This document shows positions 9,420-19,940 of a DNA stretch of 64,000 bases, one piece after another. This DNA is from Flavobacterium azizsancarii (GTDB taxonomy: Bacteria; Bacteroidota; Bacteroidia; Flavobacteriales; Flavobacteriaceae). The notes below the pieces were generated by a model that saw nothing but the letters and a program-made list of their open reading frames with translations, made no database searches and was not told the origin of the DNA. Made by a program: the position numbers and the translations under genes. Every line of letters starts with the position of its first letter. The first letter of the stretch is position 1. The stretch spans positions 124,001 to 188,000 of the forward strand of contig NZ_JAMZNK010000004.1 of NCBI RefSeq assembly GCF_027980145.1, written 5' to 3'.

Positions 9420-9770
9420 ATGTCATTAACAAAATCTGATAGAAGACAGAGAATTAGATTCAGAATTAGAAAATCGATTAGTGGTACTGCTACTAACCCA
9501 AGACTATCTGTATTTAGAAGTAACAAAGAAATTTACGCTCAAATTATTGATGACGTGAATGGAGTTACTTTATTAGCTGCATCTTCAAGAGAAAAAGAAA
9601 TAGGAAAAGGTACTAACGTTGAAGTAGCTGCTGCTGTTGGAAAATTAGTTGCAGAGAAAGCGTTAAAAGCCGGGATTGATACCATCACTTTTGATAGAGG
9701 TGGATATTTGTATCACGGTCGTATTAAATCATTAGCAGAAGGCGCAAGAGCGGCTGGACTTAAATTCTAA
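9420..9770 (+). CDS. rplR: 50S ribosomal protein L18
   Basis: L18 binds 5S rRNA together with L5. The 116-residue product contains [34 protein letters not shown] and ends with [30 protein letters not shown] residues (last 26 positions), a clear L18 C-terminus. It is placed 6 bases before rpsE. Confidence 0.98.
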   Translation: MSLTKSDRRQRIRFRIRKSISGTATNPRLSVFRSNKEIYAQIIDDVNGVTLLAASSREKEIGKGTNVEVAAAVGKLVAEKALKAGIDTITFDRGGYLYHGRIKSLAEGARAAGLKF

Positions 9771-9776
9771 TATATT

Positions 9777-10298
9777 ATGTCTAAATACAAAAATGTAGAA
9801 TTGGTAAAACCAAGTGGTCTTGAACTTAAAGATCGTCTGGTAAGTGTTAATCGTGTTACTAAGGTTACAAAAGGTGGTAGAGCTTTCGGTTTTTCTGCTA
9901 TTGTAGTTGTAGGTGATGAAAATGGAGTAGTTGGTCATGGATTAGGAAAATCTAAAGACGTTTCTGAAGCAATTGCGAAAGCAGTAGAAGATGCTAAGAA
10001 AAATTTAGTAAAAATTCCTTTGAACGGACAATCTGTTCCTCACGAACAAAAAGGTAAATTTGGTGGTGCACGTGTATACTTAATTCCTGCCTCTCATGGT
10101 ACAGGAGTTATTGCTGGTGGAGCTGTTCGTTCAGTTCTTGAGTCAGTAGGTATTCATGATGTATTATCTAAATCTCAAGGATCATCAAATCCTCATAACG
10201 TGGTAAAAGCAACTTTTGATGCTTTATTACAAATGAGAAGCGCTTACACTGTTGCAAAACAAAGAGGTGTTTCTTTAGAAAAAGTTTTTAAAGGTTAA
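9777..10298 (+). CDS. rpsE: 30S ribosomal protein S5
   Basis: S5 takes part in decoding accuracy. The 173-residue product has the N-terminal double-stranded-RNA-binding domain with [21 protein letters not shown] (about residues 22-42) and the C-terminal domain with [15 protein letters not shown] and [16 protein letters not shown]. This is the standard bacterial form. Confidence 0.98.
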   Translation: MSKYKNVELVKPSGLELKDRLVSVNRVTKVTKGGRAFGFSAIVVVGDENGVVGHGLGKSKDVSEAIAKAVEDAKKNLVKIPLNGQSVPHEQKGKFGGARVYLIPASHGTGVIAGGAVRSVLESVGIHDVLSKSQGSSNPHNVVKATFDALLQMRSAYTVAKQRGVSLEKVFKG

Positions 10299-10310
10299 TT
10301 CAAGGAAATT

Positions 10311-10493
10311 ATGGCTAAATTATTAGTAAAACAAGTAAGAAGCAAAATCAACTGTCCTCTTTCTCAAAAGAGAGGTTTGGAAGCTTTAGGTCTACGTAAA
10401 ATGGGACAAGTTGTAGAGCATGATTCAAATCCTGCTATCCTTGGGATGATAAACAAAGTTAAACACTTAGTTTCTGTCGAAGAAGCTAAATAA
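10311..10493 (+). CDS. rpmD: 50S ribosomal protein L30
   Basis: A 60-residue L30, a small 50S protein of the L30/L7 fold. It reads [16 protein letters not shown], then [20 protein letters not shown], with the typical length and the usual position between rpsE and rplO. L30 is missing from some bacterial lineages but is present here. Confidence 0.96.
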   Translation: MAKLLVKQVRSKINCPLSQKRGLEALGLRKMGQVVEHDSNPAILGMINKVKHLVSVEEAK

Positions 10494-10504
10494 CAAATAC
10501 TGTT

Positions 10505-10957
10505 ATGAATTTAAGTAACTTACAACCAGCTGAAGGGTCAACACACAATCAAAATAAAAGATTAGGTAGAGGAGAAGGTTCTGGAAAAGGTGGTACTTCT
10601 GCAAGAGGTCACAAAGGAGCAAAATCTCGTTCTGGTTATTCTAAAAAGATTGGTTTTGAGGGAGGGCAAATGCCACTTCAAAGACGTGTGCCTAAGTTTG
10701 GTTTCACAAACATCAATCGTAAAGAATACGAAGGTGTTAATTTAGATACGCTTCAATTACTAGTAGACAATGGTGTGATTACTGATTCTGTTTCTATGAC
10801 AGATTACGTAGCAAATCGTCTAGCTACCAAAAATGAAATCGTTAAGATTTTAGGTAGAGGAGAATTGAAAGCAAAATTAAAAGTAACTGCCCACAAATTT
10901 ACCGCTACTGCAAAAGCTGCTATTGAAGCTGCTGGTGGAGAAGCTGTAACTATATAA
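10505..10957 (+). CDS. rplO: 50S ribosomal protein L15
   Basis: L15 is a late-assembling 50S protein with a glycine- and lysine-rich unstructured N-terminal arm, visible here as KRLGRGEGSGKGGTSARGHKG (about residues 19-39), followed by GFEGGQMPLQRRVPKFGF. The 150-residue length and the position directly before secY are typical. Confidence 0.98.
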   Translation: MNLSNLQPAEGSTHNQNKRLGRGEGSGKGGTSARGHKGAKSRSGYSKKIGFEGGQMPLQRRVPKFGFTNINRKEYEGVNLDTLQLLVDNGVITDSVSMTDYVANRLATKNEIVKILGRGELKAKLKVTAHKFTATAKAAIEAAGGEAVTI

Positions 10958-10970
10958 CTTATCTACTAAG

Positions 10971-12317
10971 ATGAAGAAATTTATTGAATCAATAAGTAAT
11001 GTTTGGAAAATCGAAGAACTGAAAAACAGAATCTTAATTACATTAGGATTGCTTTTAGTATATCGTTTTGGTGCACACGTAACGCTACCTGGAATTGACG
11101 CAACTCAATTAACAGGTTTAGCGGGACAAACTAAACAAGGTTTAGGATCAATCCTGGACATGTTTACAGGAGGTGCTTTCTCTAAAGCTTCAGTTTTTGC
11201 TTTAGGTATTATGCCTTATATTTCTGCATCTATTGTTGTTCAGTTAATGGGAATTGCTATTCCTTATTTGCAAAAACTTCAAAACGATGGAGAGAGTGGT
11301 AGAAAAAAGATTAATCAAATCACTCGTTGGTTGACTATAGCTATTACACTGGTTCAAGGTCCAACTTATATTTATAATTTATACAGAACGTTACCTGGAA
11401 GTGCATTCTTACTAGGCTTTAATTCACCTGAATTTTTGTTTTCGTCTGTTATCATCTTGGTTACTGGTACTATTTTTGCTATGTGGCTTGGGGAAAAAAT
11501 TACAGATAAAGGTATTGGAAATGGAATTTCATTATTGATTATGGTTGGTATTTTGGCGCGTTTACCGCAAGCTTTTATTCAAGAGTTTACAACCAGAGTT
11601 ACCAATAACAATGGTGGTCCAATGTTGTTAGTTATTGAAATTATTGTTTGGTTATTAGTAATCATTTCTTGTGTATTGCTTACAATGGCAGTACGTAGAA
11701 TTCCTGTTCAATACGCTCGTCGTACAACAAGTGGGGATTATGAACAAGATTTAGCAGGTGGTAATAGACAGTGGATTCCTCTTAAGCTTAATGCTTCTGG
11801 GGTTATGCCAATCATTTTTGCTCAGGCAATTATGTTTATACCTGCAGCTGTAGCTGGATTGTCTAAATCAGACACATCACAATCTATTGTTGGCGCGTTT
11901 AGTAATATGTTCGGATTTTGGTATAACTTTGTATTTGCAACTTTAATTATTGTATTTACATTTTTCTATACTGCGATCACTGTACCTACTAACAAAATGG
12001 CCGATGATTTGAAAAGAAGTGGTGGTTTTATTCCTGGCGTTCGTCCGGGAGCTGAAACTTCTGAATTTCTTGATAAAGTGATGTCTTTAATAACTTTCCC
12101 AGGATCTTTATTCCTTGCTTTGATTGCTGTGTTCCCAGCTATTGTTGTAAGTATTATGGATGTACAACAATCTTGGGCAATGTTTTTTGGAGGTACCTCG
12201 TTAATAATTATGGTTGGAGTTGCAATAGATACTATTCAACAAATCAATTCATACTTGTTAAACAAACATTATGATGGTTTAATGAAGACTGGTAAAAATA
12301 GAAAAGCAGTAGCTTAA
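10971..12317 (+). CDS. secY: Protein translocase subunit SecY
   Basis: SecY forms the protein-conducting channel of the inner membrane with SecE and SecG. The 448-residue product shows about ten hydrophobic membrane segments and the family stretches [27 protein letters not shown] (about residues 62-89), [10 protein letters not shown] in the large cytoplasmic loop, and [12 protein letters not shown]. It is in its normal place between rplO and infA, with a 13-base gap before it, so it is expressed with the ribosomal proteins. Confidence 0.98.
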   Translation: MKKFIESISNVWKIEELKNRILITLGLLLVYRFGAHVTLPGIDATQLTGLAGQTKQGLGSILDMFTGGAFSKASVFALGIMPYISASIVVQLMGIAIPYLQKLQNDGESGRKKINQITRWLTIAITLVQGPTYIYNLYRTLPGSAFLLGFNSPEFLFSSVIILVTGTIFAMWLGEKITDKGIGNGISLLIMVGILARLPQAFIQEFTTRVTNNNGGPMLLVIEIIVWLLVIISCVLLTMAVRRIPVQYARRTTSGDYEQDLAGGNRQWIPLKLNASGVMPIIFAQAIMFIPAAVAGLSKSDTSQSIVGAFSNMFGFWYNFVFATLIIVFTFFYTAITVPTNKMADDLKRSGGFIPGVRPGAETSEFLDKVMSLITFPGSLFLALIAVFPAIVVSIMDVQQSWAMFFGGTSLIIMVGVAIDTIQQINSYLLNKHYDGLMKTGKNRKAVA

Positions 12318-12324
12318 TTTTTAT

Positions 12325-12540
12325 ATGGCAAAACAATCAGCAATAGAACAAGACGGATCAATCATCGAAGCATTATCAAATGCGATGTTCCGTGTGGAGT
12401 TAGAAAATGGACATATCGTAATTGCTCATATTTCTGGAAAAATGCGTATGCATTACATCAAGTTATTACCTGGTGATAAAGTGAAACTAGAAATGAGTCC
12501 TTATGATTTGTCAAAAGCAAGAATTACTTATCGATATTAA
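12325..12540 (+). CDS. infA: Translation initiation factor IF-1
   Basis: IF-1 is a single OB-fold protein that blocks the A site during initiation. The 71-residue product carries [27 protein letters not shown] and [31 protein letters not shown] residues through its end, at exactly the family length. It lies 7 bases after secY and 12 before rpmJ. Confidence 0.98.
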   Translation: MAKQSAIEQDGSIIEALSNAMFRVELENGHIVIAHISGKMRMHYIKLLPGDKVKLEMSPYDLSKARITYRY

Positions 12541-12552
12541 AGGATATTCACT

Positions 12553-12669
12553 ATGAAAGTTAGAGCATCAGTAAAAAAGAGAAGTCCCGAGTGCATCATT
12601 GTGCGTAGAAAAGGGAGATTGTACGTAATAAACAAAAAGAATCCTAGATTTAAACAAAGACAAGGATAA
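12553..12669 (+). CDS. rpmJ: 50S ribosomal protein L36, zinc-free form
   Basis: A 38-codon gene starting at ATG 12553: [20 protein letters not shown], then [19 protein letters not shown]36 is the smallest 50S protein. The zinc-binding form has three Cys and one His; here the first Cys position is Ser, the third is Asn and the His is replaced, leaving one Cys, so this is the zinc-independent type. It lies 12 bases after infA and 2 bases before rpsM, the universal position. Confidence 0.95.
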   Translation: MKVRASVKKRSPECIIVRRKGRLYVINKKNPRFKQRQG

Positions 12670-12671
12670 TT

Positions 12672-13046
12672 ATGGCAAGAATAGCAGGGGTAGATATCCC
12701 AAAAAATAAAAGAGGTGTTATAGCACTTACCTATATCTTTGGATTAGGAAGAAGTAGAGCTATTGAGATTTTAGAAAAAGCTCAAGTTAGCCAAGACAAA
12801 AAAGTTCAAGATTGGAATGATGACGAGATCGGAGCAATTCGTGAAGCTGTTGGAGCATTCAAAATTGAAGGAGAATTACGTTCTGAAGTTTCTTTAAACA
12901 TCAAACGTTTAATGGATATTGGTTGTTACAGAGGTATCCGTCATAGATCTGGTCTTCCGTTAAGAGGGCAAAGAACTAAAAACAACTCTAGAACAAGAAA
13001 AGGTAAAAGAAAAACTGTTGCTAACAAGAAAAAAGCAACTAAATAA
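12672..13046 (+). CDS. rpsM: 30S ribosomal protein S13
   Basis: S13 of the 30S head contacts tRNA and L5. The 124-residue protein begins [22 protein letters not shown], has [32 protein letters not shown] sequence at about residues 90-117, and ends with a Lys-rich tail. It opens the alpha-operon order rpsM-rpsK-rpsD-rpoA-rplQ. Confidence 0.98.
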   Translation: MARIAGVDIPKNKRGVIALTYIFGLGRSRAIEILEKAQVSQDKKVQDWNDDEIGAIREAVGAFKIEGELRSEVSLNIKRLMDIGCYRGIRHRSGLPLRGQRTKNNSRTRKGKRKTVANKKKATK

Positions 13047-13054
13047 TAAGTAAT

Positions 13055-13438
13055 ATGGCTAAAGCAACTGCAAAAAAACGTAAAGTTATCGTTGAATCAA
13101 CGGGAGAAGCTCATATTTCTGCTACCTTCAATAACATCATCATTTCTTTGACTAACAAAAAAGGTGAAGTTATTTCTTGGTCTTCAGCTGGTAAAATGGG
13201 TTTTAGAGGTTCTAAAAAGAATACTCCATACGCAGCCCAAATGGCAGCAGAAGATTGTAGTAAAGTAGCTCTTGAAGCTGGACTTAAAAAAGTGAAAGTT
13301 TATGTAAAAGGACCAGGAAACGGACGTGAGTCTGCTATCCGTTCTATTCATAACGGTGGAATTGAAGTTACAGAGATTATCGATGTTACTCCAATGCCTC
13401 ACAACGGATGTCGTCCTCCAAAAAGACGTAGAGTTTAA
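13055..13438 (+). CDS. rpsK: 30S ribosomal protein S11
   Basis: S11 lies on the 30S platform near the E site. The 127-residue product contains [24 protein letters not shown], the [20 protein letters not shown] segment and the C-terminal [16 protein letters not shown], all hallmarks of the family. A 94-base structured spacer separates it from rpsD. Confidence 0.98.
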   Translation: MAKATAKKRKVIVESTGEAHISATFNNIIISLTNKKGEVISWSSAGKMGFRGSKKNTPYAAQMAAEDCSKVALEAGLKKVKVYVKGPGNGRESAIRSIHNGGIEVTEIIDVTPMPHNGCRPPKRRRV

Positions 13439-13458
13439 TTTATTTATTATAGTATAAC

Positions 13459-13512
13459 AAGGTAGAATATAGATTATCGAAGGATTTGACCTGAATTCAT
13501 AATCTCTACCTT
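13459..13512 (+). promoter_or_regulatory. Structured RNA element between rpsK and rpsD (candidate S4 leader)
   Basis: AAGGTAG (13459-13465) pairs with CTACCTT (13506-13512), and AGATTAT (13471-13477) pairs with ATAATCT (13499-13505). The two helices adjoin on the 3' side, with a five-base bulge (13466-13470) on the 5' side and a 21-base loop containing AGG/CCT. No TAnnTTTG promoter and no T run is present, so this is an intercistronic RNA fold just before rpsD. S4 represses its own operon through a structured leader in other bacteria; S4 binding here is an inference. Confidence 0.6.
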
Positions 13513-13532
13513 AAATTTAAATTTTTTTAGAA

Positions 13533-14138
13533 ATGGCAAGATATACTGGTCCAAAAACTAGAATTGCTCGTAAATTTGGCGAAGCAATCTTCGGAGATGA
13601 TAAATCTTTCGAAAAAAGAAATTACCCACCTGGACAACACGGGATGGCTAAAAAAAGAGGTAAAAAATCTGAGTACGCTGTTCAGTTAATGGAAAAGCAA
13701 AAAGCTAAATATTCTTACGGAATTTTAGAAAAACAATTCAGAAATTTATTCAAAAAAGCATCAGCTACTAAAGGTGTTACTGGTGAAGTTCTTTTACAAT
13801 TATGTGAAGCAAGATTAGATAACGTTGTTTTTAGAATGGGTATCGCTCCTTCTAGAAGAGGTGCTAGACAATTAGTTTCTCACAGACACGTTACTGTTAA
13901 TGGTGAAGTTGTAAATATCGCTTCTTACCACCTTAAGCCTGGTGATAAAGTTGCAGTTCGTGAAAAATCTAAATCTTTAGAAGCTATCGAACGTTCTTTA
14001 TCAAATTCAAGTCATGTTTATGAATGGATTACATGGAACAATGATCTTAAAGAAGGAACTTTCGTTTCTGTACCTGCAAGACTTCAAATTCCAGAAAACA
14101 TTAAAGAACAATTAATCGTAGAGTTGTACAACAAATAA
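13533..14138 (+). CDS. rpsD: 30S ribosomal protein S4
   Basis: S4 nucleates 30S assembly and is the autogenous repressor of the alpha operon in E. coli and of its own gene in Bacillus. The 201-residue product has [17 protein letters not shown] at its start, the NYPPGQHG loop (about residues 31-38), and the S4 RNA-binding domain [23 protein letters not shown] (about residues 94-116). It is the long cysteine-free form. The element upstream at 13459-13512 fits an S4-dependent control site. Confidence 0.98.
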   Translation: MARYTGPKTRIARKFGEAIFGDDKSFEKRNYPPGQHGMAKKRGKKSEYAVQLMEKQKAKYSYGILEKQFRNLFKKASATKGVTGEVLLQLCEARLDNVVFRMGIAPSRRGARQLVSHRHVTVNGEVVNIASYHLKPGDKVAVREKSKSLEAIERSLSNSSHVYEWITWNNDLKEGTFVSVPARLQIPENIKEQLIVELYNK

Positions 14139-14159
14139 TAATTGACTTAGTCGAAATTT

Positions 14160-15152
14160 ATGGCAATATTTAATTTTCAAAAGCCCGATAAAGTTATCAT
14201 GATCGATTCAACCGATTTTGAAGGTAAATTCGAATTTAGACCTTTAGAACCTGGTTATGGATTGACAGTTGGTAATGCACTTAGAAGAGTTTTGCTTTCA
14301 GCATTAGAAGGTTATGCAATTACATCTGTTCGTATCGAAGGTGTAGATCATGAGTTTTCTACTATTTCAGGTGTTGTTGAAGATGTTACCGAAATTATCC
14401 TTAATCTAAAACAAGTACGTTTCAAACGTCAAATTGAAGATATCGATAATGAAGCAGTTACAATTTCTGTTTCTGGTAAAGATCAATTAACAGCAGGTGA
14501 TTTTCAGAAATTTATTTCAGGTTTCCAAGTTCTGAATCCAGACTTAGTTATCTGTAATTTAGATTCTAAAATCAAATTGAACTTCGATTTAACAATCGAA
14601 AAAGGTAGAGGATATGTTCCTGCTGAGGAGAACAAAAAACAGAACGCTGCAATTGGTACCATTTTTACAGACTCTATTTTTACTCCGGTAAAAAATGTAA
14701 AATATGCAATTGAAAACTTCCGTGTTGAGCAAAAGACAGATTATGAGAAATTAGTTTTTGAAATCAAAACTGATGGATCTATTAATCCAAAAGATGCTCT
14801 TACTGAAGCTGCTAAAGTTTTAATTCACCACTTCATGTTATTTTCTGACGAAAGAATTACACTCGAGGCTGACGAAATTGCACAAACAGAATCGTATGAT
14901 GAAGAGTCATTGCATATGAGACAATTGCTTAAAACTAAGCTTGTTGATATGGATTTATCTGTGAGAGCATTAAATTGCTTGAAAGCGGCTGAAGTTGATA
15001 CACTTGGTGATTTAGTATCGTTCAATAAAAATGACCTAATGAAATTCCGTAATTTTGGTAAAAAATCTTTAACTGAGCTAGATGAACTTGTAGCGGTTAA
15101 GAATTTAACTTTCGGAATGGACTTAGCTAAATACAAATTAGATAAAGAATAA
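14160..15152 (+). CDS. rpoA: DNA-directed RNA polymerase subunit alpha
   Basis: The alpha subunit dimerises to scaffold RNA polymerase and contacts promoter DNA and activators. The 330-residue protein has the N-terminal assembly domain with [28 protein letters not shown] (about residues 27-54). A linker is followed by the C-terminal domain, with [21 protein letters not shown] and [14 protein letters not shown]. It is read together with the flanking ribosomal genes; a small hairpin separates it from rplQ. Confidence 0.98.
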   Translation: MAIFNFQKPDKVIMIDSTDFEGKFEFRPLEPGYGLTVGNALRRVLLSALEGYAITSVRIEGVDHEFSTISGVVEDVTEIILNLKQVRFKRQIEDIDNEAVTISVSGKDQLTAGDFQKFISGFQVLNPDLVICNLDSKIKLNFDLTIEKGRGYVPAEENKKQNAAIGTIFTDSIFTPVKNVKYAIENFRVEQKTDYEKLVFEIKTDGSINPKDALTEAAKVLIHHFMLFSDERITLEADEIAQTESYDEESLHMRQLLKTKLVDMDLSVRALNCLKAAEVDTLGDLVSFNKNDLMKFRNFGKKSLTELDELVAVKNLTFGMDLAKYKLDKE

Positions 15153-15178
15153 TTCAATCCGCCACGGCGGATTAAATT
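15151..15178 (+). promoter_or_regulatory. Hairpin between rpoA and rplQ
   Basis: An inverted repeat with arms 15151-15163 and 15166-15178 (one mismatch), whose core is AATCCGC/GCGGATT with a CACG loop. It is GC-rich for its surroundings, starts at the rpoA stop and ends 11 bases before rplQ. No T run follows, so it is unlikely to terminate transcription and may affect mRNA processing or rplQ translation. Confidence 0.5.
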
Positions 15179-15188
15179 TAAAATAGCA

Positions 15189-15677
15189 ATGAGACACGGA
15201 AAAAAATTCAATCACTTAAGCAGACAGACTGGACATAGAAAAGCTATGTTAGCTAATATGGCTTGTTCTCTTATTGAGCACAAACGTATTAACACTACTG
15301 TTGCTAAGGCTAAAGCGCTTAAACAATTCGTTGAGCCTTTAATCACAAAATCAAAAGAAGATACGACTCACAATCGTCGTATTGTTTTTGCTTACTTACG
15401 TAGTAAATATGCGGTAACTGACTTGTTCAGAGACGTAGCTGCTAAAGTTGGAGACCGTCCAGGTGGATACACTCGTATCATTAAAGTTGGAAATCGTTTG
15501 GGAGATAATGCTGATATGGCAATGATCGAACTTGTAGATTTCAATGAACTTTACAATGGAGGTAAAAAAGAAGTTAAAAAAGCAAAAAGCCGTCGTGGTG
15601 GTAAAGCAAAAAAAGCTGATGAGACTTCTGAGGCTCCAGCTGCTGAGTCAGAAACGACTACTGAAGCTTCTGAATAA
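15189..15677 (+). CDS. rplQ: 50S ribosomal protein L17 with acidic/Ala-rich tail
   Basis: L17 lies near the tunnel exit. The first 120 or so residues match the family: [40 protein letters not shown], and [23 protein letters not shown]. The product is 162 residues, about 35 longer than E. coli L17, because of a Lys-rich then Ala/Glu/Thr-rich tail ([20 protein letters not shown]). Such tails are usual in Bacteroidota. It closes the ribosomal transcript and is followed by a terminator. Confidence 0.97.
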   Translation: MRHGKKFNHLSRQTGHRKAMLANMACSLIEHKRINTTVAKAKALKQFVEPLITKSKEDTTHNRRIVFAYLRSKYAVTDLFRDVAAKVGDRPGGYTRIIKVGNRLGDNADMAMIELVDFNELYNGGKKEVKKAKSRRGGKAKKADETSEAPAAESETTTEASE

Positions 15678-15705
15678 TTATGAAAGTAATGATTCTATAG
15701 AAATC

Positions 15706-15741
15706 AAGGATAAGCTAATTTTTAGTTTATCCTTTTTTTTT
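15706..15741 (+). terminator. Intrinsic terminator of the ribosomal operon
   Basis: Arms 15706-15716 and 15724-15734 (AAGGATAA/TTATCCTT plus three inner pairs, one G-U) enclose a seven-base loop, followed by nine T. It lies 28 bases after the rplQ stop. Confidence 0.9.
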
Positions 15742-15824
15742 AGATTTTTTTTAAAAATTAGTTTGAAATATAACTTATTTCGAAACTTAGGTTTTAATTT
15801 TATCAATGAAATTTTTAAAAAATC

Positions 15825-15855
15825 TTGGAAGCACTGTTTTAAAGAAGTAAATTTG
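15825..15855 (+). promoter_or_regulatory. Promoter of carA
   Basis: TTG (15825-15827), 20 bases, TAAATTTG (15848-15855): an exact fit to TTG-N20-TAnnTTTG. The predicted leader to carA is about 65-70 bases. Confidence 0.8.
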
Positions 15856-15928
15856 CAAAATATCTAATTACAAATAAAGCAAGCTTTACTGGTTTTATAG
15901 GACGATTAAAAACAATAGAAATTAAATA

Positions 15929-17047
15929 ATGAAATACACTACACGACAAAGCGCCATTTTATTACTAAGTGATGGGACTATTTTTCACGGAAAATCTATC
16001 GGTATTAGCGGTAAAACTTTTGGTGAAGTTTGTTTTAATACTGGAATGACCGGATATCAGGAGATTTTTACAGATCCTTCCTATTTTGGTCAAATTATGG
16101 TTGCAACTAATCCTCATATTGGAAATTATGGTGTTAATGATTTAGAAATTGAATCAGATAGCATCAAAATTTCAGGTTTAGTTTGTAAAAACTTTAGTTT
16201 TAATTATTCAAGAGAAGATTCTTCCGGAAGTTTAGAAGATTATTTTATAAAAGAAAATCTAATCTGTATTTCTGATGTTGATACCCGTGCATTGGTAAGT
16301 TATATCCGTGATAATGGAGCTATGAATGCTGTTATTTGTACAGATGGTACTTCTATTGAAGATTTGAAAAAAGAGTTGGCCAATGTGCCAAACATGGAAG
16401 GTCTGGAGTTGGCGTCGAAAGTATCAACTACTGAACCTTATTTTTTTGGTGATCAAAATGCTACCTATAAAATTTCTGCCTTAGATTTAGGGATCAAAAA
16501 GAATATTCTAAGAAACCTGGCTAAGAGAGATTGTTATATTAAAGTGTTTCCATATAACTCAACTTATAAAGATTTAGCTGAGTTTAACCCGGATGGTTAT
16601 TTCTTGTCAAATGGTCCTGGAGATCCGGATCCCCTTTTTGGTGCTATTGAAGTAGCAAAAGAAATTTTAGCTAATGATAATCCTTTGTTTGGTATTTGTT
16701 TGGGGCACCAAGTAATTGCTTTGGCAAATGGTGTTCAGACTTACAAAATGTTCAATGGTCACAGAGGTATCAATCATCCTGTTAAAAATCTAATAACAGG
16801 GAAAGGTGAGATTACTTCGCAAAATCATGGTTTTGCTGTTAATAAAGAAGCATTGGATAATCACCCGGATTTAGAGATAACACATCTTCATTTAAATGAT
16901 GGGACTGTAGCGGGTATGCGTATGAAAAATAAGAATTGTTTTTCAGTGCAGTATCACCCCGAAGCAAGTCCTGGACCTCATGATTCATCTTATTTGTTTG
17001 ATCAGTTTGTTGAGAATATAAAACTAGCTACTGCTAAAACGATATAG
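15929..17047 (+). CDS. carA: Carbamoyl-phosphate synthase small (glutaminase) subunit
   Basis: CarA hydrolyses glutamine and passes ammonia to CarB for carbamoyl phosphate, feeding pyrimidine and arginine synthesis. The 372-residue product has the N-terminal CPSase domain (GMTGYQEIFTDPSYFGQI, near residues 36-53) and a class I glutaminase domain. The catalytic Cys lies in FGICLGHQ (about 257) and the His/Glu pair in QYHPEAS (about 343 and 345). No carB lies beside it. Its own promoter and flanking non-coding DNA suggest a single-gene transcript. Confidence 0.97.
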   Translation: MKYTTRQSAILLLSDGTIFHGKSIGISGKTFGEVCFNTGMTGYQEIFTDPSYFGQIMVATNPHIGNYGVNDLEIESDSIKISGLVCKNFSFNYSREDSSGSLEDYFIKENLICISDVDTRALVSYIRDNGAMNAVICTDGTSIEDLKKELANVPNMEGLELASKVSTTEPYFFGDQNATYKISALDLGIKKNILRNLAKRDCYIKVFPYNSTYKDLAEFNPDGYFLSNGPGDPDPLFGAIEVAKEILANDNPLFGICLGHQVIALANGVQTYKMFNGHRGINHPVKNLITGKGEITSQNHGFAVNKEALDNHPDLEITHLHLNDGTVAGMRMKNKNCFSVQYHPEASPGPHDSSYLFDQFVENIKLATAKTI

Positions 17048-17135
17048 TTAATAAATAAAGCTGTTTAATGGTTAAAATGCATTTTTACTATTAAAAATTT
17101 TTATAATTTCGAAAAAAAATATAATTTATTAATAA

Positions 17136-18440
<1,305 letters not shown>

Positions 18441-18467
18441 TTTTGTAAGACTTATGTCTTAAATTTA

Positions 18468-18498
18468 AACCATTCGCTTGCGCGAATGGTTTTTTTTT
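18468..18498 (+). terminator. Intrinsic terminator after eno
   Basis: AACCATTCGC (18468-18477) pairs perfectly with GCGAATGGTT (18482-18491) around a TTGC loop, then a T run to 18498. Confidence 0.95.
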
Positions 18499-18552
18499 GG
18501 AGTTTTAACAAATTCATAGCAGGATTCTTTTTTTAATTAGTCTTAAATTCAT

Positions 18553-18560
18553 TAGATTTG
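18553..18560 (+). promoter_or_regulatory. Possible -7 element upstream of gltA
   Basis: TAGATTTG fits TAnnTTTG and lies 38 bases before the gltA start. At the expected distance upstream there is only a T-rich run without a clean TTG, so the promoter is less certain than those of rplC or carA. Confidence 0.45.
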
Positions 18561-18597
18561 ATAAATTATTATTTTAAAGATTTATTTCCGATATATT

Positions 18598-19875
18598 ATG
18601 TCAAAAATAGCTACATTAGAAGTAGATGGTCAAAAAATTGAACTTCCGGTAATTACGGGGAGCGAAAATGAATCAGCTATCGATATTAACAAATTACGTG
18701 ATTTAACTGGTATAATTACTCTTGATCCGGGATACAAAAATTCTGGTTCTTGCAAAAGTGAAATCACATTCTTAGACGGAGAATTAGGAATTTTGCGTTA
18801 CAGAGGATATTCAATTGAAGATTTAGCTGAAAAAGCTAATTTCTTAGAAGTATCTTATCTTTTAATTTTTGGTGAATTGCCAACAGCTCAACAATTAGAG
18901 CAGTTTGAAAATGGTATTAAAAAGCATACTTTGGTAAACGAAGAGATGAAAAATATCATTGATGGTTTTCCTAAAACAGCTCACCCAATGGGTGTTTTAT
19001 CAGCTTTGACAAGTGCTTTAACAGCATTTAATCCAAAAGCGGTAAATGTTGAAAATGAAAAAGAAATGTATGAGGCCATTTGTAAAACAATGGGTAAATT
19101 TCTTGTAATTGCTACCTGGACCTATAGAAAAACTATGGGTTATCCGTTGAACTATTACGACAATACACAAGGGTATGTAGAGAACTTTATGCAGTTAATG
19201 TTTAAATTGCCTACAGGACCTTATGCTGCTAATCCAGTTATTGTAGATGCATTGGATAAATTATTTATCCTTCATGCAGATCACGAACAAAACTGTTCTA
19301 CATCTACAGTAAGAATGGTGGGTTCATCTCATGCGGGTTTATTTGCTTCTATCTCTGCAGGAGTTTCTGCTCTTTGGGGGCCACTTCACGGAGGGGCAAA
19401 CCAGGCAGTGCTTGAAATGCTTGAAGAAATAAATAAAGACGGTGGTGATACTGAGAAGTTTTTAGCTAAAGCAAAAGACAAAAATGATCCTTTCCGTTTA
19501 ATGGGGTTTGGTCATAGAGTTTATAAAAACTTTGATCCAAGAGCAAGAATAATCAAAAAAGCAGCTAAAGAAGTATTAGAGACATTAGGTGTTGAAGATC
19601 CTATTTTAGAAATAGCTAAAAAATTAGAAACAGCAGCTCTGGAAGATGAGTATTTCAAATCAAGAAATTTATATCCAAATGTAGATTTCTATTCTGGAAT
19701 TATTTACAGAGCATTAGGGATTCCTACAGATATGTTTACAGTAATGTTTGCTATTGGTAGATTACCAGGTTGGATTGCGCAATGGAAAGAAATGCGTGAG
19801 AATAAAGAGCCAATCGGTAGACCAAGACAAATCTATACAGGGCATCCGTTGAGAGACTTTAAGTCGAACAAATAA
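18598..19875 (+). CDS. gltA: Citrate synthase
   Basis: Citrate synthase condenses acetyl-CoA and oxaloacetate at the entry of the TCA cycle. The 425-residue product has DHEQNCSTSTVRMVGSS, then LHGGANQAVLEML (catalytic His about 264), GFGHRVYKNFDPRA (His about 305) and VDFYSG (Asp about 363), the complete active-site set. Length and the extra N-terminal domain (GYKNSGSCKSEITFLDGELG) fit the GltA-type hexameric bacterial enzyme. It is flanked by terminators on both sides, so it is transcribed alone. Confidence 0.97.
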   Translation: MSKIATLEVDGQKIELPVITGSENESAIDINKLRDLTGIITLDPGYKNSGSCKSEITFLDGELGILRYRGYSIEDLAEKANFLEVSYLLIFGELPTAQQLEQFENGIKKHTLVNEEMKNIIDGFPKTAHPMGVLSALTSALTAFNPKAVNVENEKEMYEAICKTMGKFLVIATWTYRKTMGYPLNYYDNTQGYVENFMQLMFKLPTGPYAANPVIVDALDKLFILHADHEQNCSTSTVRMVGSSHAGLFASISAGVSALWGPLHGGANQAVLEMLEEINKDGGDTEKFLAKAKDKNDPFRLMGFGHRVYKNFDPRARIIKKAAKEVLETLGVEDPILEIAKKLETAALEDEYFKSRNLYPNVDFYSGIIYRALGIPTDMFTVMFAIGRLPGWIAQWKEMRENKEPIGRPRQIYTGHPLRDFKSNK

Positions 19876-19884
19876 AAATATTTT

Positions 19885-19914
19885 AAAGCTTCACTTAACT
19901 GTGAAGCTTTTTTT
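19885..19914 (+). terminator. Intrinsic terminator after gltA
   Basis: AAAGCTTCAC (19885-19894) and GTGAAGCTTT (19901-19910) form a perfect 10-bp stem with a six-base loop, followed by T residues. Confidence 0.93.
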
Positions 19915-19921
19915 ATCTTTG
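19914..19921 (+). promoter_or_regulatory. Possible -7 element for the amidinotransferase-family gene
   Basis: TATCTTTG fits TAnnTTTG and overlaps the end of the gltA terminator. A TTC at 19890-19892, inside the terminator stem, would be the -33 element at 21-base spacing. The start codon follows 19 bases later, giving a very short leader. Confidence 0.4.
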
Positions 19922-19940
19922 GCCAAAATATAATAAAGTT

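Noticed and set aside
15544..15867. 107-codon plus-strand frame over the end of rplQ
   Set aside because: It overlaps rplQ in another frame and runs through the terminator at 15706-15741; the product is low-complexity.
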